NCBI GenBank assembly: GCA_905235615.1
Contig: CAJOMB010000038.1
Span: 1 to 11,017 of the forward strand
DNA: 11,017 nt
Source of the DNA: an uncultured Bacteroidales bacterium
GTDB taxonomy: Bacteria > Bacteroidota > Bacteroidia > Bacteroidales > UBA932
Direction of reading: 5' to 3'
In this document: positions 1 to 6,563 of the stretch, one piece after another
How positions within the stretch are numbered: the stretch's first letter is position 1
Layout of the letters: the number at the start of each line of letters is the position of its first letter
Made by a program: the position numbers and the translations under genes
The notes under the pieces: model-generated
Seen by the model: the letters and a program-made list of their open reading frames with translations, nothing else
Databases searched by the model: none
Told to the model about the DNA's origin: nothing

Positions 1-2
1 AC

Positions 3-1073
3 CCCGACGAGCCGATTATCCGCATCTCCCACATGCAGAAGAGCTTTGGAGACCTCCTCGTCCTGAAGGATATCAGTGCCGATATCCGCCCCGGCGAAGT
101 CATCTCCATCATCGGCCCTTCGGGAACGGGCAAGAGTACGCTCCTGCGCTGCCTGAACCTGCTGGACGGCCCCACAGGTGGCAGCGTCTTCGTGGACGGA
201 GAAAACATCCTCGCCAAGAGATATCCGGTGAACAAAATGCGCCGGAAGATGGGCATGGTGTTCCAGTCCTTCAACCTCTTCCCGCACATGACTGTGCTGG
301 AAAACATCACCATGGCGCCTCGTGATTTACGGCATATTTCACCGGAGGATGCCCGCGAGGAAGCCATTTCGCTCCTTCGCAAGGTAGGCTTGGAAGAGAA
401 GGCCGATGTTTATCCGTCCAGTCTTTCCGGCGGACAGAAACAGCGCGTTGCCATCGCCCGGGCCCTGGCCATGAAGCCGGAGGTCATCCTTTTCGACGAG
501 CCGACATCGGCCCTGGACCCCACGATGGTGGGCGAAGTGCTCAGTGTCATCCGCCAGTTGGCGGCGGATGGGCTTACCATGCTCATCGTCACGCACGAGA
601 TGAAGTTCGCCCGCGACGTCAGCACCCGCATTTTCTTCATGTACGACGGGTATATCCACGAAGACGGCTCGCCGCATCAAATCTTCGAAACGCCCGTACA
701 CAGCGCTACAAAATCCTTTATCCAGCGCATTCGGATGGAAGTATTTGAGATTAAGGGCCCGGGCTTCGACTTCCTGGGCATGTACTCCACCATCAGCGCG
801 TTCTGTCACAAATACAATATTTCCGGCAAGGAAGAGGCCGCCAGGCGGCTTTGCGACAAGATGCTGAGTGACGTGATGGCGTCCTATCGTCCCATCACCG
901 TACGGATTACCCACAGCGAGCTCTCCGACGTAAGCACCCTGGATTTCATGGTGGCAGGCCTGGAGGCGACACCGCTTTCCGACAGGGAGCGAAACGAACT
1001 GGAAGGCCTTTGCCGTCAGGTAGTTGAAGAACCTACGGCCCTGGGATTCCGGGTGAGACTGATTCTGGAGTAG
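3..1073 (+). CDS. Polar amino-acid-type ABC transporter ATP-binding protein with C-terminal extension (5' end outside window)
   Basis: This is the ATPase subunit of a GlnQ/HisP-like importer, which would power amino-acid uptake at the inner membrane. Numbering from the in-window ATG at 33, it has Walker A GPSGTGKS (28-35), the Q-loop Gln78, signature LSGGQ (131-135), Walker B VILFDEP (151-157) and the H-loop His188. The reading frame is open upstream of that ATG to the window edge and encodes PDEPIIRISH, which matches the first beta strand of the ABC fold. The ATG is therefore probably internal, and the gene starts outside the window, perhaps as a fusion. The family normally ends near residue 235. 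Here about 110 further residues (roughly 236-346) follow, which resemble a degenerate RsbW/HATPase domain (see findings). No permease or binding protein is visible, so the substrate is inferred from family only. The gene converges on the minus-strand operon. Confidence 0.9.
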   Translation, partial: PDEPIIRISHMQKSFGDLLVLKDISADIRPGEVISIIGPSGTGKSTLLRCLNLLDGPTGGSVFVDGENILAKRYPVNKMRRKMGMVFQSFNLFPHMTVLENITMAPRDLRHISPEDAREEAISLLRKVGLEEKADVYPSSLSGGQKQRVAIARALAMKPEVILFDEPTSALDPTMVGEVLSVIRQLAADGLTMLIVTHEMKFARDVSTRIFFMYDGYIHEDGSPHQIFETPVHSATKSFIQRIRMEVFEIKGPGFDFLGMYSTISAFCHKYNISGKEEAARRLCDKMLSDVMASYRPITVRITHSELSDVSTLDFMVAGLEATPLSDRERNELEGLCRQVVEEPTALGFRVRLILE

Positions 1074-1083
1074 TTAAACAAGC

Positions 1084-1108
1084 AAAAAGAGCCTTAGCGG
1101 CTCTTTTT
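1084..1108. terminator. Bidirectional intrinsic terminator between convergent genes
   Basis: A near-perfect hairpin is visible: AAAAAGAGCC at 1084-1093, a five-base loop, then GGCTCTTTTT at 1099-1108. The GC core is five base pairs and is flanked by A on one side and T on the other, so each strand has a U tract after the stem. It starts 10 bases after the stop codon of the ABC ATPase gene. On the other strand it contains the last codons and the TAA stop (1094-1096) of the cytidylate-kinase-like gene. Termination in both directions is inferred from this symmetry. Confidence 0.85.
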
Positions 1109-1747
1109 GATGTATTTGAGGATGAGGTTCACGGCATCCTCTTCCGTGAGGTCGTCCACATTCAGGACCAAGTCGTAGTTACGGAGGTCGTAACGGCTGC
1201 GGCCGGTGTAGCGCTGGATGTAGTTCTCCCTCATTTTGTCCACGCGTTCAATCACCGCGATGGCATCTTCCCGGGAAAGGTTCTGCTTCTGCATCACACG
1301 TTCGATACGATGTTCCATGGATGCGGTGATAAAAACGTTCACCTTGTTGGGGTAATCCTTCAGGATAAAGAAGGCGGAACGGCCGGCAATGACGCAGGAG
1401 CCTTCGTCGGCAATGGCCTTGACAATCTCCACCTCGGCCTCATGGACGTCATCCGTAGTCAGGTCCGGACGGAATTCACGGAGAAAAGGAACATCGGGCT
1501 CGATGAACATATCCACATTGGGGGCGGGAGCCACCAACTGCATGAAATCGTTGACCCAGTTCTTCTTCTCACCCTTGAGCCGCTCAATGCCGCTCACAGT
1601 CAGATGAAACTTCTCCTGAAGTTCCTTGATGAGCTGCTTGTCACTGTAGTGTACGCCCAACTGTGCAGCCAGTTTCCGGCCAATCGTACGTCCGCCGCTA
1701 CCCAGTTCGCGGCTGATGGTAATGACAAAATCCTTCTGTGTATCCAT
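1094..1747 (-). CDS. Cytidylate-kinase-like family protein
   Basis: This 217-residue protein belongs to the cytidylate-kinase-like P-loop family (Cytidylate_kin2 type), which is distinct from canonical Cmk. The N-terminus ITISRELGSGGRTIGRKLA (9-27) carries the family's glycine-rich nucleotide loop, followed by YSDKQLI (34-40). CVIAGRSAFFIL (118-129) is the second conserved block. Near the C-terminus, the stretch from about 168 to 196, with YIQRYTGRSRYD and NYDLVLN, matches the usual substrate and lid region. The length fits the family. Members are predicted nucleoside-monophosphate kinases, but their true substrate is generally untested. It is the last gene of the operon, six bases downstream of the STAS gene. 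That placement hints at a role tied to the partner-switching module rather than to housekeeping CMP recycling. Its stop codon lies inside the terminator hairpin. Confidence 0.87.
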   Translation of the reverse strand: MDTQKDFVITISRELGSGGRTIGRKLAAQLGVHYSDKQLIKELQEKFHLTVSGIERLKGEKKNWVNDFMQLVAPAPNVDMFIEPDVPFLREFRPDLTTDDVHEAEVEIVKAIADEGSCVIAGRSAFFILKDYPNKVNVFITASMEHRIERVMQKQNLSREDAIAVIERVDKMRENYIQRYTGRSRYDLRNYDLVLNVDDLTEEDAVNLILKYIKKSR

Positions 1748-1753
1748 AGTGCT

Positions 1754-2056
1754 TTATTGAATTTCAAAGAGGTTAAGAAAACCGGTCATCATGAACACCT
1801 GGCGGATGTCGTTGTTGATGTCCTTCACAATCACATTTCCACCCTTGGAAGCGGCTGCCTTGCGGATGGTAAGGAAAATACGCAGTCCGGAGCTGGAGAT
1901 GTACTCCATGTCCTTGCAGTCCAGCACGATGGTGCCGGACGGGTCCTCCAGGATGGGCTCCACGCTTTTGGAAACCTCTTGGGATGCAGGGGTGTCCAGT
2001 CGGCCCACGAAGCGGGCGATGGTCACATTGTTTTCTTTTTCAATAAATACTTCCAT
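1754..2056 (-). CDS. STAS-domain anti-sigma factor antagonist
   Basis: This is a single-domain 100-residue STAS protein of the SpoIIAA/RsbV type. FVGRLDTPAS (16-25) forms the typical first strand and helix start. The block LDCKDMEYISSSGLRIFL (45-62) contains the diagnostic serine before Gly-Leu-Arg: Ser56, directly preceding Gly57, aligns with the residue phosphorylated in SpoIIAA. In the known mechanism the kinase phosphorylates this serine and the PP2C phosphatase removes the phosphate. The unphosphorylated antagonist then sequesters the kinase or binds another target. The gene lies five bases downstream of the phosphatase/kinase gene and six bases upstream of the cytidylate-kinase-like gene, so cognate pairing with the upstream gene is very likely. 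The identity of the downstream target is not shown by the sequence. Confidence 0.93.
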   Translation of the reverse strand: MEVFIEKENNVTIARFVGRLDTPASQEVSKSVEPILEDPSGTIVLDCKDMEYISSSGLRIFLTIRKAAASKGGNVIVKDINNDIRQVFMMTGFLNLFEIQ

Positions 2057-2061
2057 ATCTT

Positions 2062-4230
2062 TTAAATGTTTTTGGTCATACTTAAAATATTTCTGTTGTT
2101 TTCACGTTTATATGCGACGCTGTCCATAATCTGCCTGACAAGGTAAATGCCCAAACCGCCAATCTCCCGTTCCTCCACGCCCAGGGTAATGTCGGCATCC
2201 GGGGTGGCAGTAGGATCAAATGGCTTTCCGCCGTCACTGAGGATAAACTCAATGCAGTCATCTCTCAAGATGGCCTCAAGATCCACCAGACCGTCCGTTC
2301 CCTCCGGATATGCATACAGAATCACGTTGGTCACGGCTTCCTCCAGGGCCAGGTTCAAACTCATGATCATGGCCTGCGGGATATTCTTCTCCTCGGCAAT
2401 GGTTTCCACAAAACCGGCCAACTGAGGAATCTGCTGGATGTCGTTGTGCAATATCAAATGTTTTTCCATAACATCTGTACGTTGTTTATGATTCAAGTAA
2501 TGGATAAAGAGCATGGTGATGTCGTCACTCTGGGGCGCCTCTCCCACAAAGGAGCGGACGGAAGACATCACGGCGTTCAGGTGCTCCTGAGCGCTGCGCC
2601 TTTCATGAAGCACAGCCTGCATCCGGGCCATGCCATATTGGTCATGGTCCATGTTCTCGGCCTCGGAAACACCGTCGGTATAAAGGTAAATCGCGTCATC
2701 ATAGTGTAAACGGATGGTCTGCTCCTCGAATACCACGCCAGGTTCTATGCCCAAAGGTATATTCGGAAGCACAGGTAGCATCTCAACATGGTCTGTAAAC
2801 ACCAGAGGAGGGTTGTGACCGGCATTGCAATAGTGCAGCTTTCCGCTTTCCATATGGAGGACACCACAGAAGAAGGTGACGAACATCTCGTTCTCCGCCA
2901 TGTCAAACATGCCCCGGTTAATGCCCTCGACAATAAGCTTGGGGCTGTCCTCCAGGGCCGATATATTCCTGAACAGGCTGCGCGTGACCGCCATCACCAG
3001 GGACGCGGGCACCCCCTTGCCGGAGACATCGCCTATGCAGAAGAAGAGTTTGCCGTCCCGCATGTAAAAGTCGTACAAGTCTCCCCCCACCTGCTTGGCC
3101 GGCGCAATGGTGGCCGAAATGTCCAGGTCCGGGCATTCCGGGAAAGAAAAGTCTTTGGGAATCATGGACATCTGGATGTCCCGTCCAATCTGGAGTTCGC
3201 TTTCCATGTGCTCCTCGCTGTCCCTGGCTTTCTGATAGTCAACCCAACTTTTGGCCATGGCCCGAAGGATGAAGAACAGCATCAGTAGACCCACGACCTG
3301 TAAAATAACGGCCATGAGGCCCATCTGCCAAACATCCCCGAAGATTTCCTTTTCGGGAACTACCACGGCCATGGACCATTCGGTGCGGCTGATAGGAGAA
3401 TAATAGACGTGGAAGGTGTCGTGTTTGACTTTAATGGTCACCTCGCCTGCCTTTCCGCTTATCATCCCCTCTTCCAGCTCACGGAAATGCTCCTTATCCT
3501 CCATTTTTACCGCCAGATCACCCAGATACGTCTTCATGGAGAGCGAGTCGGAGGGAGCCACCATCAGAAGGCCGTTACGGCTCACCAGAATGCTGAAGGC
3601 GTTGTTATAGGAATCAATCTTCCCCACATGTTCCCAAAGCCAGCCTAAGGAAATATCGGCCGTAATGACGGCGGCATCCTTTCCATTGCGGTCTTTCACC
3701 GCTTTGGAATAGGTGGTCATCATGATATTGCCGCCACCTTCGTCCAGGTAGGGTTCGCTCCAATAGCCCTCTCCCTTTTCCAACGCTTTTGTGAACCAGG
3801 GCTGTTGGGGATAATTGTAAGCATCCGTTGCAAGGGAGGTATAGGCCAACTTATCTCCGGACAGATACGCATATGGAGCCCAAAGCGGGAATTTTCTGCT
3901 GTAACCAGGGACCAGGGCCACCGTGGAGCCGGAGACGGCCTTGTTGTTCTCCACAATACGGGCCGACACGCTCGCCAGACTGTCCGGATATTGCAAACAC
4001 CACTGGGCAATCCACATGTTGTCCCGGATGGCCTGTTCCGCCTGCTCCACCACATCCAGGATGGCATAGCGGCTGGTGATCAATATATGCTCCGCTTTCT
4101 TCTGAGCAGCCCGCCGGGCGGTATTGTAAAGTGCACGGAACTGGATAAACGACGTCATCTCCAGGATGACAGCCGCCACCAGCACCAGGAACACCCGGAA
4201 CACCTTTTTCTTTTCTTCAGCTTTATCCAT
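2062..4230 (-). CDS. Membrane sensor with SpoIIE/RsbU-type PP2C phosphatase fused to RsbW-like kinase
   Basis: The domain order, in residues from the ATG at 4230, is as follows. A transmembrane helix (about 9-28) is followed by a large extracytoplasmic sensor region (about 35-298) resembling a dCache ligand-binding domain, for example YPQQPWFTKAL and TEWSMAVVVPE. A second helix (about 302-324) leads to a charged helical linker. The PP2C domain (about 345-578) has the metal-binding Asp motifs GGDLYDF, GDVSGKG, YTDGVSE and SDDIT. A C-terminal HATPase (about 590-722) has N-box EEAVTNV, SDGGKPFDP and GGLGIYLVRQ. All key residues are present, so both phosphatase and serine kinase activities are expected, opposing each other on one STAS partner. 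A TTG codon at 4236, overlapping the antiporter stop, would add two residues. I prefer the ATG two bases after that stop. The periplasmic ligand is unknown. Confidence 0.92.
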   Translation of the reverse strand: MDKAEEKKKVFRVFLVLVAAVILEMTSFIQFRALYNTARRAAQKKAEHILITSRYAILDVVEQAEQAIRDNMWIAQWCLQYPDSLASVSARIVENNKAVSGSTVALVPGYSRKFPLWAPYAYLSGDKLAYTSLATDAYNYPQQPWFTKALEKGEGYWSEPYLDEGGGNIMMTTYSKAVKDRNGKDAAVITADISLGWLWEHVGKIDSYNNAFSILVSRNGLLMVAPSDSLSMKTYLGDLAVKMEDKEHFRELEEGMISGKAGEVTIKVKHDTFHVYYSPISRTEWSMAVVVPEKEIFGDVWQMGLMAVILQVVGLLMLFFILRAMAKSWVDYQKARDSEEHMESELQIGRDIQMSMIPKDFSFPECPDLDISATIAPAKQVGGDLYDFYMRDGKLFFCIGDVSGKGVPASLVMAVTRSLFRNISALEDSPKLIVEGINRGMFDMAENEMFVTFFCGVLHMESGKLHYCNAGHNPPLVFTDHVEMLPVLPNIPLGIEPGVVFEEQTIRLHYDDAIYLYTDGVSEAENMDHDQYGMARMQAVLHERRSAQEHLNAVMSSVRSFVGEAPQSDDITMLFIHYLNHKQRTDVMEKHLILHNDIQQIPQLAGFVETIAEEKNIPQAMIMSLNLALEEAVTNVILYAYPEGTDGLVDLEAILRDDCIEFILSDGGKPFDPTATPDADITLGVEEREIGGLGIYLVRQIMDSVAYKRENNRNILSMTKNI

Positions 4231-4232
4231 CC

Positions 4233-5717
4233 TCAATCATCCGTTTCACCCATCATGATAAGCAGATGGTCATCAATCTCCAGTTTCATGCTGCCATGGG
4301 GCACCAGAAAACGGTCTCCGCGTTTGACCATAAAGACACGGATTCCGTGGGGAAGGCGCATTTCCCGGAGGGTTCCCCCCCCGCTCAAGTCTCCATCTGC
4401 GACAATATGGTCTCTCATCATCCCCATCTCTTCAGGCATCTCCAGGCCGAAAGTCTCCACCTGCGGATCTTCGTCAATGCTCAGATTGAGCCACTTGGCC
4501 ACAAGCGGCAGCGTCATGCCCTGCGTAAGAAGGGACAGAATCGTGATTACCAGAACGATATTGAAAATGATATCCGAGCCACCCACCTCATGTACCACCG
4601 TATAAAGGGCAAAGAGAATGGGGCCGGCACCCTTGAGACCCACCCACGAAATGAAGAGCTTGGCCCTGGCGGGAAGTTTGCGGAACCCCGCAAGTGATAT
4701 GAATACGGCAGCCGGACGGGCCACAAACATCATGAACAGACCTATCAGCAGGGCGGGGACCAGCACCGCCGGCATCCCGGAAGGATGCGTGAGCAGACCC
4801 AGCATCAGCACCATCAGCAGCTGGGAAAGCCAGGAGATTCCATCGAAGAATTTAAGCACTTCCTTCTTCTGGGGAAGCGTAGGGGCATTCCCGATCATGA
4901 TGGCCGCCACATACAAGGCCAACAGGCCATTTCCTCCCACCAAGGAGCCAATACCGTTGGCGAAGAAGGCCAGGCTCAGGATCATGATACTCACCAGGGG
5001 GCTGGAATTCAGGCTGATTCTGCCCAGCACCCATTTGGAGAAGCGGCCTACGAGGTAACCCACCAGGAAGCCCATGGCAATCTGGTAAACCAGCACCAAG
5101 ATAACCACCAAAACGGAAGCCCCCGCTACTCCTTTATCTGCCATTTCCAGTCCGCCGCTCACCAGCTTCACCAGGATGATGGTGCTCGCATAGGCCATAG
5201 GGTCGTTACTGCCGGATTCCAGTTCCAGCATGGGGCCCAGGTTCTCCCTGAGTTGCAGGCGTTTGCTCCTCAAGATGTTGAACACGGAGGTGGAATCCGT
5301 CGATGAAAGGACGGCGGCCACCAGCAGGGCCCCCAGCAGGGTGGTTCCGTCCGGGCCGATGGTCTGTCCGGCCACTAAATAGATAAAGCCACCCGTGAGG
5401 CCGATGGTCACGAGTACGCCTACGGTCGAAAGCAGGATACCCTGCCTGAGCACCGGGCGTGTTTCATGCATCTCCGTCTCCAAGCCGCCCGTGAGCAGAA
5501 TCACCGTCATGCCCAGGTGGCACAGGAACTCCGCCATGTGCAGGTTGTCAAACTTGAGCCCGATTCCGTCCTGCCCGGCCAACATGCCCACAATAAGGAA
5601 CACCAGCATGGACGGCACGCCGAAGCGCGTTCCGATCTTGTTGGACAGAACAGCCACGAAGACCAGAATGGAAAGGAGCAACATCAAGTTGCCAGCGTCC
5701 AGGCCGATTGTAAACAT
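4233..5717 (-). CDS. K+/H+ (or Na+/H+) antiporter, CPA1 type, with C-terminal TrkA-C domain
   Basis: This 494-residue protein resembles NhaP2/CvrA potassium/proton antiporters. Residues 1 to about 410 are almost entirely hydrophobic and form roughly a dozen membrane segments. SSTDSTSVF (139-147) and LESGSNDPMA (166-175) are the two conserved ion-site motifs. Asn171-Asp172 is the ND pair typical of CPA1 exchangers, which are usually electroneutral. The cytosolic tail (about 435-494), including LREMRLPHGIRVFMVKRGD and IDDHLLIMMG, fits a TrkA-C (RCK_C) regulatory domain. In related transporters this domain binds a ligand or nucleotide. Its start codon directly follows the stop of the upstream kinase gene with no gap, suggesting translational coupling. 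Ion preference (K+ or Na+) cannot be decided from sequence. A run of eight G residues sits just before the TrkA-C domain. Confidence 0.9.
   Translation of the reverse strand: MFTIGLDAGNLMLLLSILVFVAVLSNKIGTRFGVPSMLVFLIVGMLAGQDGIGLKFDNLHMAEFLCHLGMTVILLTGGLETEMHETRPVLRQGILLSTVGVLVTIGLTGGFIYLVAGQTIGPDGTTLLGALLVAAVLSSTDSTSVFNILRSKRLQLRENLGPMLELESGSNDPMAYASTIILVKLVSGGLEMADKGVAGASVLVVILVLVYQIAMGFLVGYLVGRFSKWVLGRISLNSSPLVSIMILSLAFFANGIGSLVGGNGLLALYVAAIMIGNAPTLPQKKEVLKFFDGISWLSQLLMVLMLGLLTHPSGMPAVLVPALLIGLFMMFVARPAAVFISLAGFRKLPARAKLFISWVGLKGAGPILFALYTVVHEVGGSDIIFNIVLVITILSLLTQGMTLPLVAKWLNLSIDEDPQVETFGLEMPEEMGMMRDHIVADGDLSGGGTLREMRLPHGIRVFMVKRGDRFLVPHGSMKLEIDDHLLIMMGETDD
4375..4382. repeat. Eight-base homopolymer (G8 on the coding strand) in the antiporter gene
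   Basis: There are eight consecutive C on the plus strand, read as G on the minus strand. They fall in codons for Gly446-Gly448 at the junction between the transmembrane part and the TrkA-C domain. It is the longest G/C homopolymer I noticed. Slippage here would leave the transport core intact and change or remove the regulatory tail. Functional phase variation is not shown. Confidence 0.6.
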
Positions 5718-6563
5718 CTACTGCAATATGGACTTTAAGGCTACGCGCATCCCCGGCATGATGCAACGCGTATCCCGTTCAACAATCAGGGTTTTGAGGC
5801 CGGCATAGGGCATAATCAACTCATTGGCCTCCTTTACCGTAGTGCCGGCACCGAAATAGGCGGGGACAAAACATTCCCAAAACTTGATGGCCAAGCTCTT
5901 GGGCATATGGAATGTCTCCAGGATAAATTCTTCTGCACTCAGGTTGGAGCAAAGGTACACCATGCCTGTGTCAAACAGATGGTTGCCGTAGCAGAAATCT
6001 CCCAGGTCAATAAAATAGCGCTTGTCACCGGCAAAGATGGCATTGCTGTACTGGAGGTCTCCGTGGATGGCCGTATCTTCATCCGGAACATCGGCAATAA
6101 ACTTTCCCAGTTTGTCCTTCTCTTCCTTGGAGAAGAAGGGACTCTCCTCCAAAAGGCGGAAATAACGGTCCTTCACATTCTCGAACTGGGTGGTATCCAC
6201 ATGCGTGGCATGCAGTTTCAGGCACATTTGGGCAAACTCCTGCGCATACTGCTCCACCTTCTCGGGATGGTCTCCCGTAGCGCGGGAATAAGACAGCTTC
6301 CCGGGGATGCGGCGGAAACGGATGCCGTACCGGCCGTCCTCCGTCACCACATATTCTCCGGGTTCCGGAGTAGGGATGCCCATGTCATACACCTTGCGGG
6401 CCAGCACCATCTCGTCCAAAGGCTGCTGGATCTTACCCGGGAAATACAATTTGAGCATCAGGTCCGGGTCCGAGATGCAGTCGTAGCTTTCTCCGTTGGC
6501 TCCGCCGCCAAACAGCTTGTAATCCTTAAGGGTAATTTTAATGGGTTCCATCGTTATTTTCAT
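5718..6563 (-). CDS. APH-like phosphotransferase (small-molecule kinase, unknown substrate)
   Basis: This 281-residue protein has the aminoglycoside phosphotransferase / protein-kinase-like fold. LMLKLYF (35-41) supplies the ATP-binding lysine (Lys38), and Glu51 is a likely partner. IHGDLQYSN (166-174) is the catalytic HGDxxxxN motif with Asp169 as base and Asn174 for metal. YFIDLGDF (183-190) gives the metal-binding Asp186, equivalent to the DFG aspartate. The sequence looks like the group of phosphotransferases first catalogued as TIGR02172 in Fibrobacter, but I could not verify this. The substrate is unknown, and antibiotic resistance should not be assumed. The start at 6563 overlaps the upstream RelA/SpoT gene by 26 bases. 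A second in-frame ATG at 6551 would shorten the overlap to 14. The stop codon abuts the antiporter start. Confidence 0.85.
   Translation of the reverse strand: MKITMEPIKITLKDYKLFGGGANGESYDCISDPDLMLKLYFPGKIQQPLDEMVLARKVYDMGIPTPEPGEYVVTEDGRYGIRFRRIPGKLSYSRATGDHPEKVEQYAQEFAQMCLKLHATHVDTTQFENVKDRYFRLLEESPFFSKEEKDKLGKFIADVPDEDTAIHGDLQYSNAIFAGDKRYFIDLGDFCYGNHLFDTGMVYLCSNLSAEEFILETFHMPKSLAIKFWECFVPAYFGAGTTVKEANELIMPYAGLKTLIVERDTRCIMPGMRVALKSILQ

Noticed and set aside
339..914. Minus-strand open frame of 191 codons
   Set aside because: It is antisense to the ABC ATPase, whose Walker, signature and H-loop motifs lie in the plus frame.
1094..1747. Canonical cytidylate kinase (cmk)
   Set aside because: The N-terminal block SRELGSGGRTIGRKLA and the later conserved blocks fit the cytidylate-kinase-like family and not housekeeping Cmk, so no gene symbol is assigned.
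1310..2065. Plus-strand open frame of 251 codons
   Set aside because: It lies opposite the cytidylate-kinase-like and STAS genes and has no recognisable features.
4231..4236. TTG start at 4236 for the phosphatase/kinase gene
   Set aside because: It would add only two residues. An ATG lies two bases after the antiporter stop and is a better start in Bacteroidota.
3805..4605. Plus-strand open frame of 266 codons
   Set aside because: It is antisense to the sensor/phosphatase and antiporter genes, both supported by motifs. Its translation has no recognisable domain.
5718..6563. Possible aminoglycoside resistance gene
   Set aside because: The fold is APH-like, but operon context with alarmone and ion-transport genes and the generic motif set do not support drug modification.
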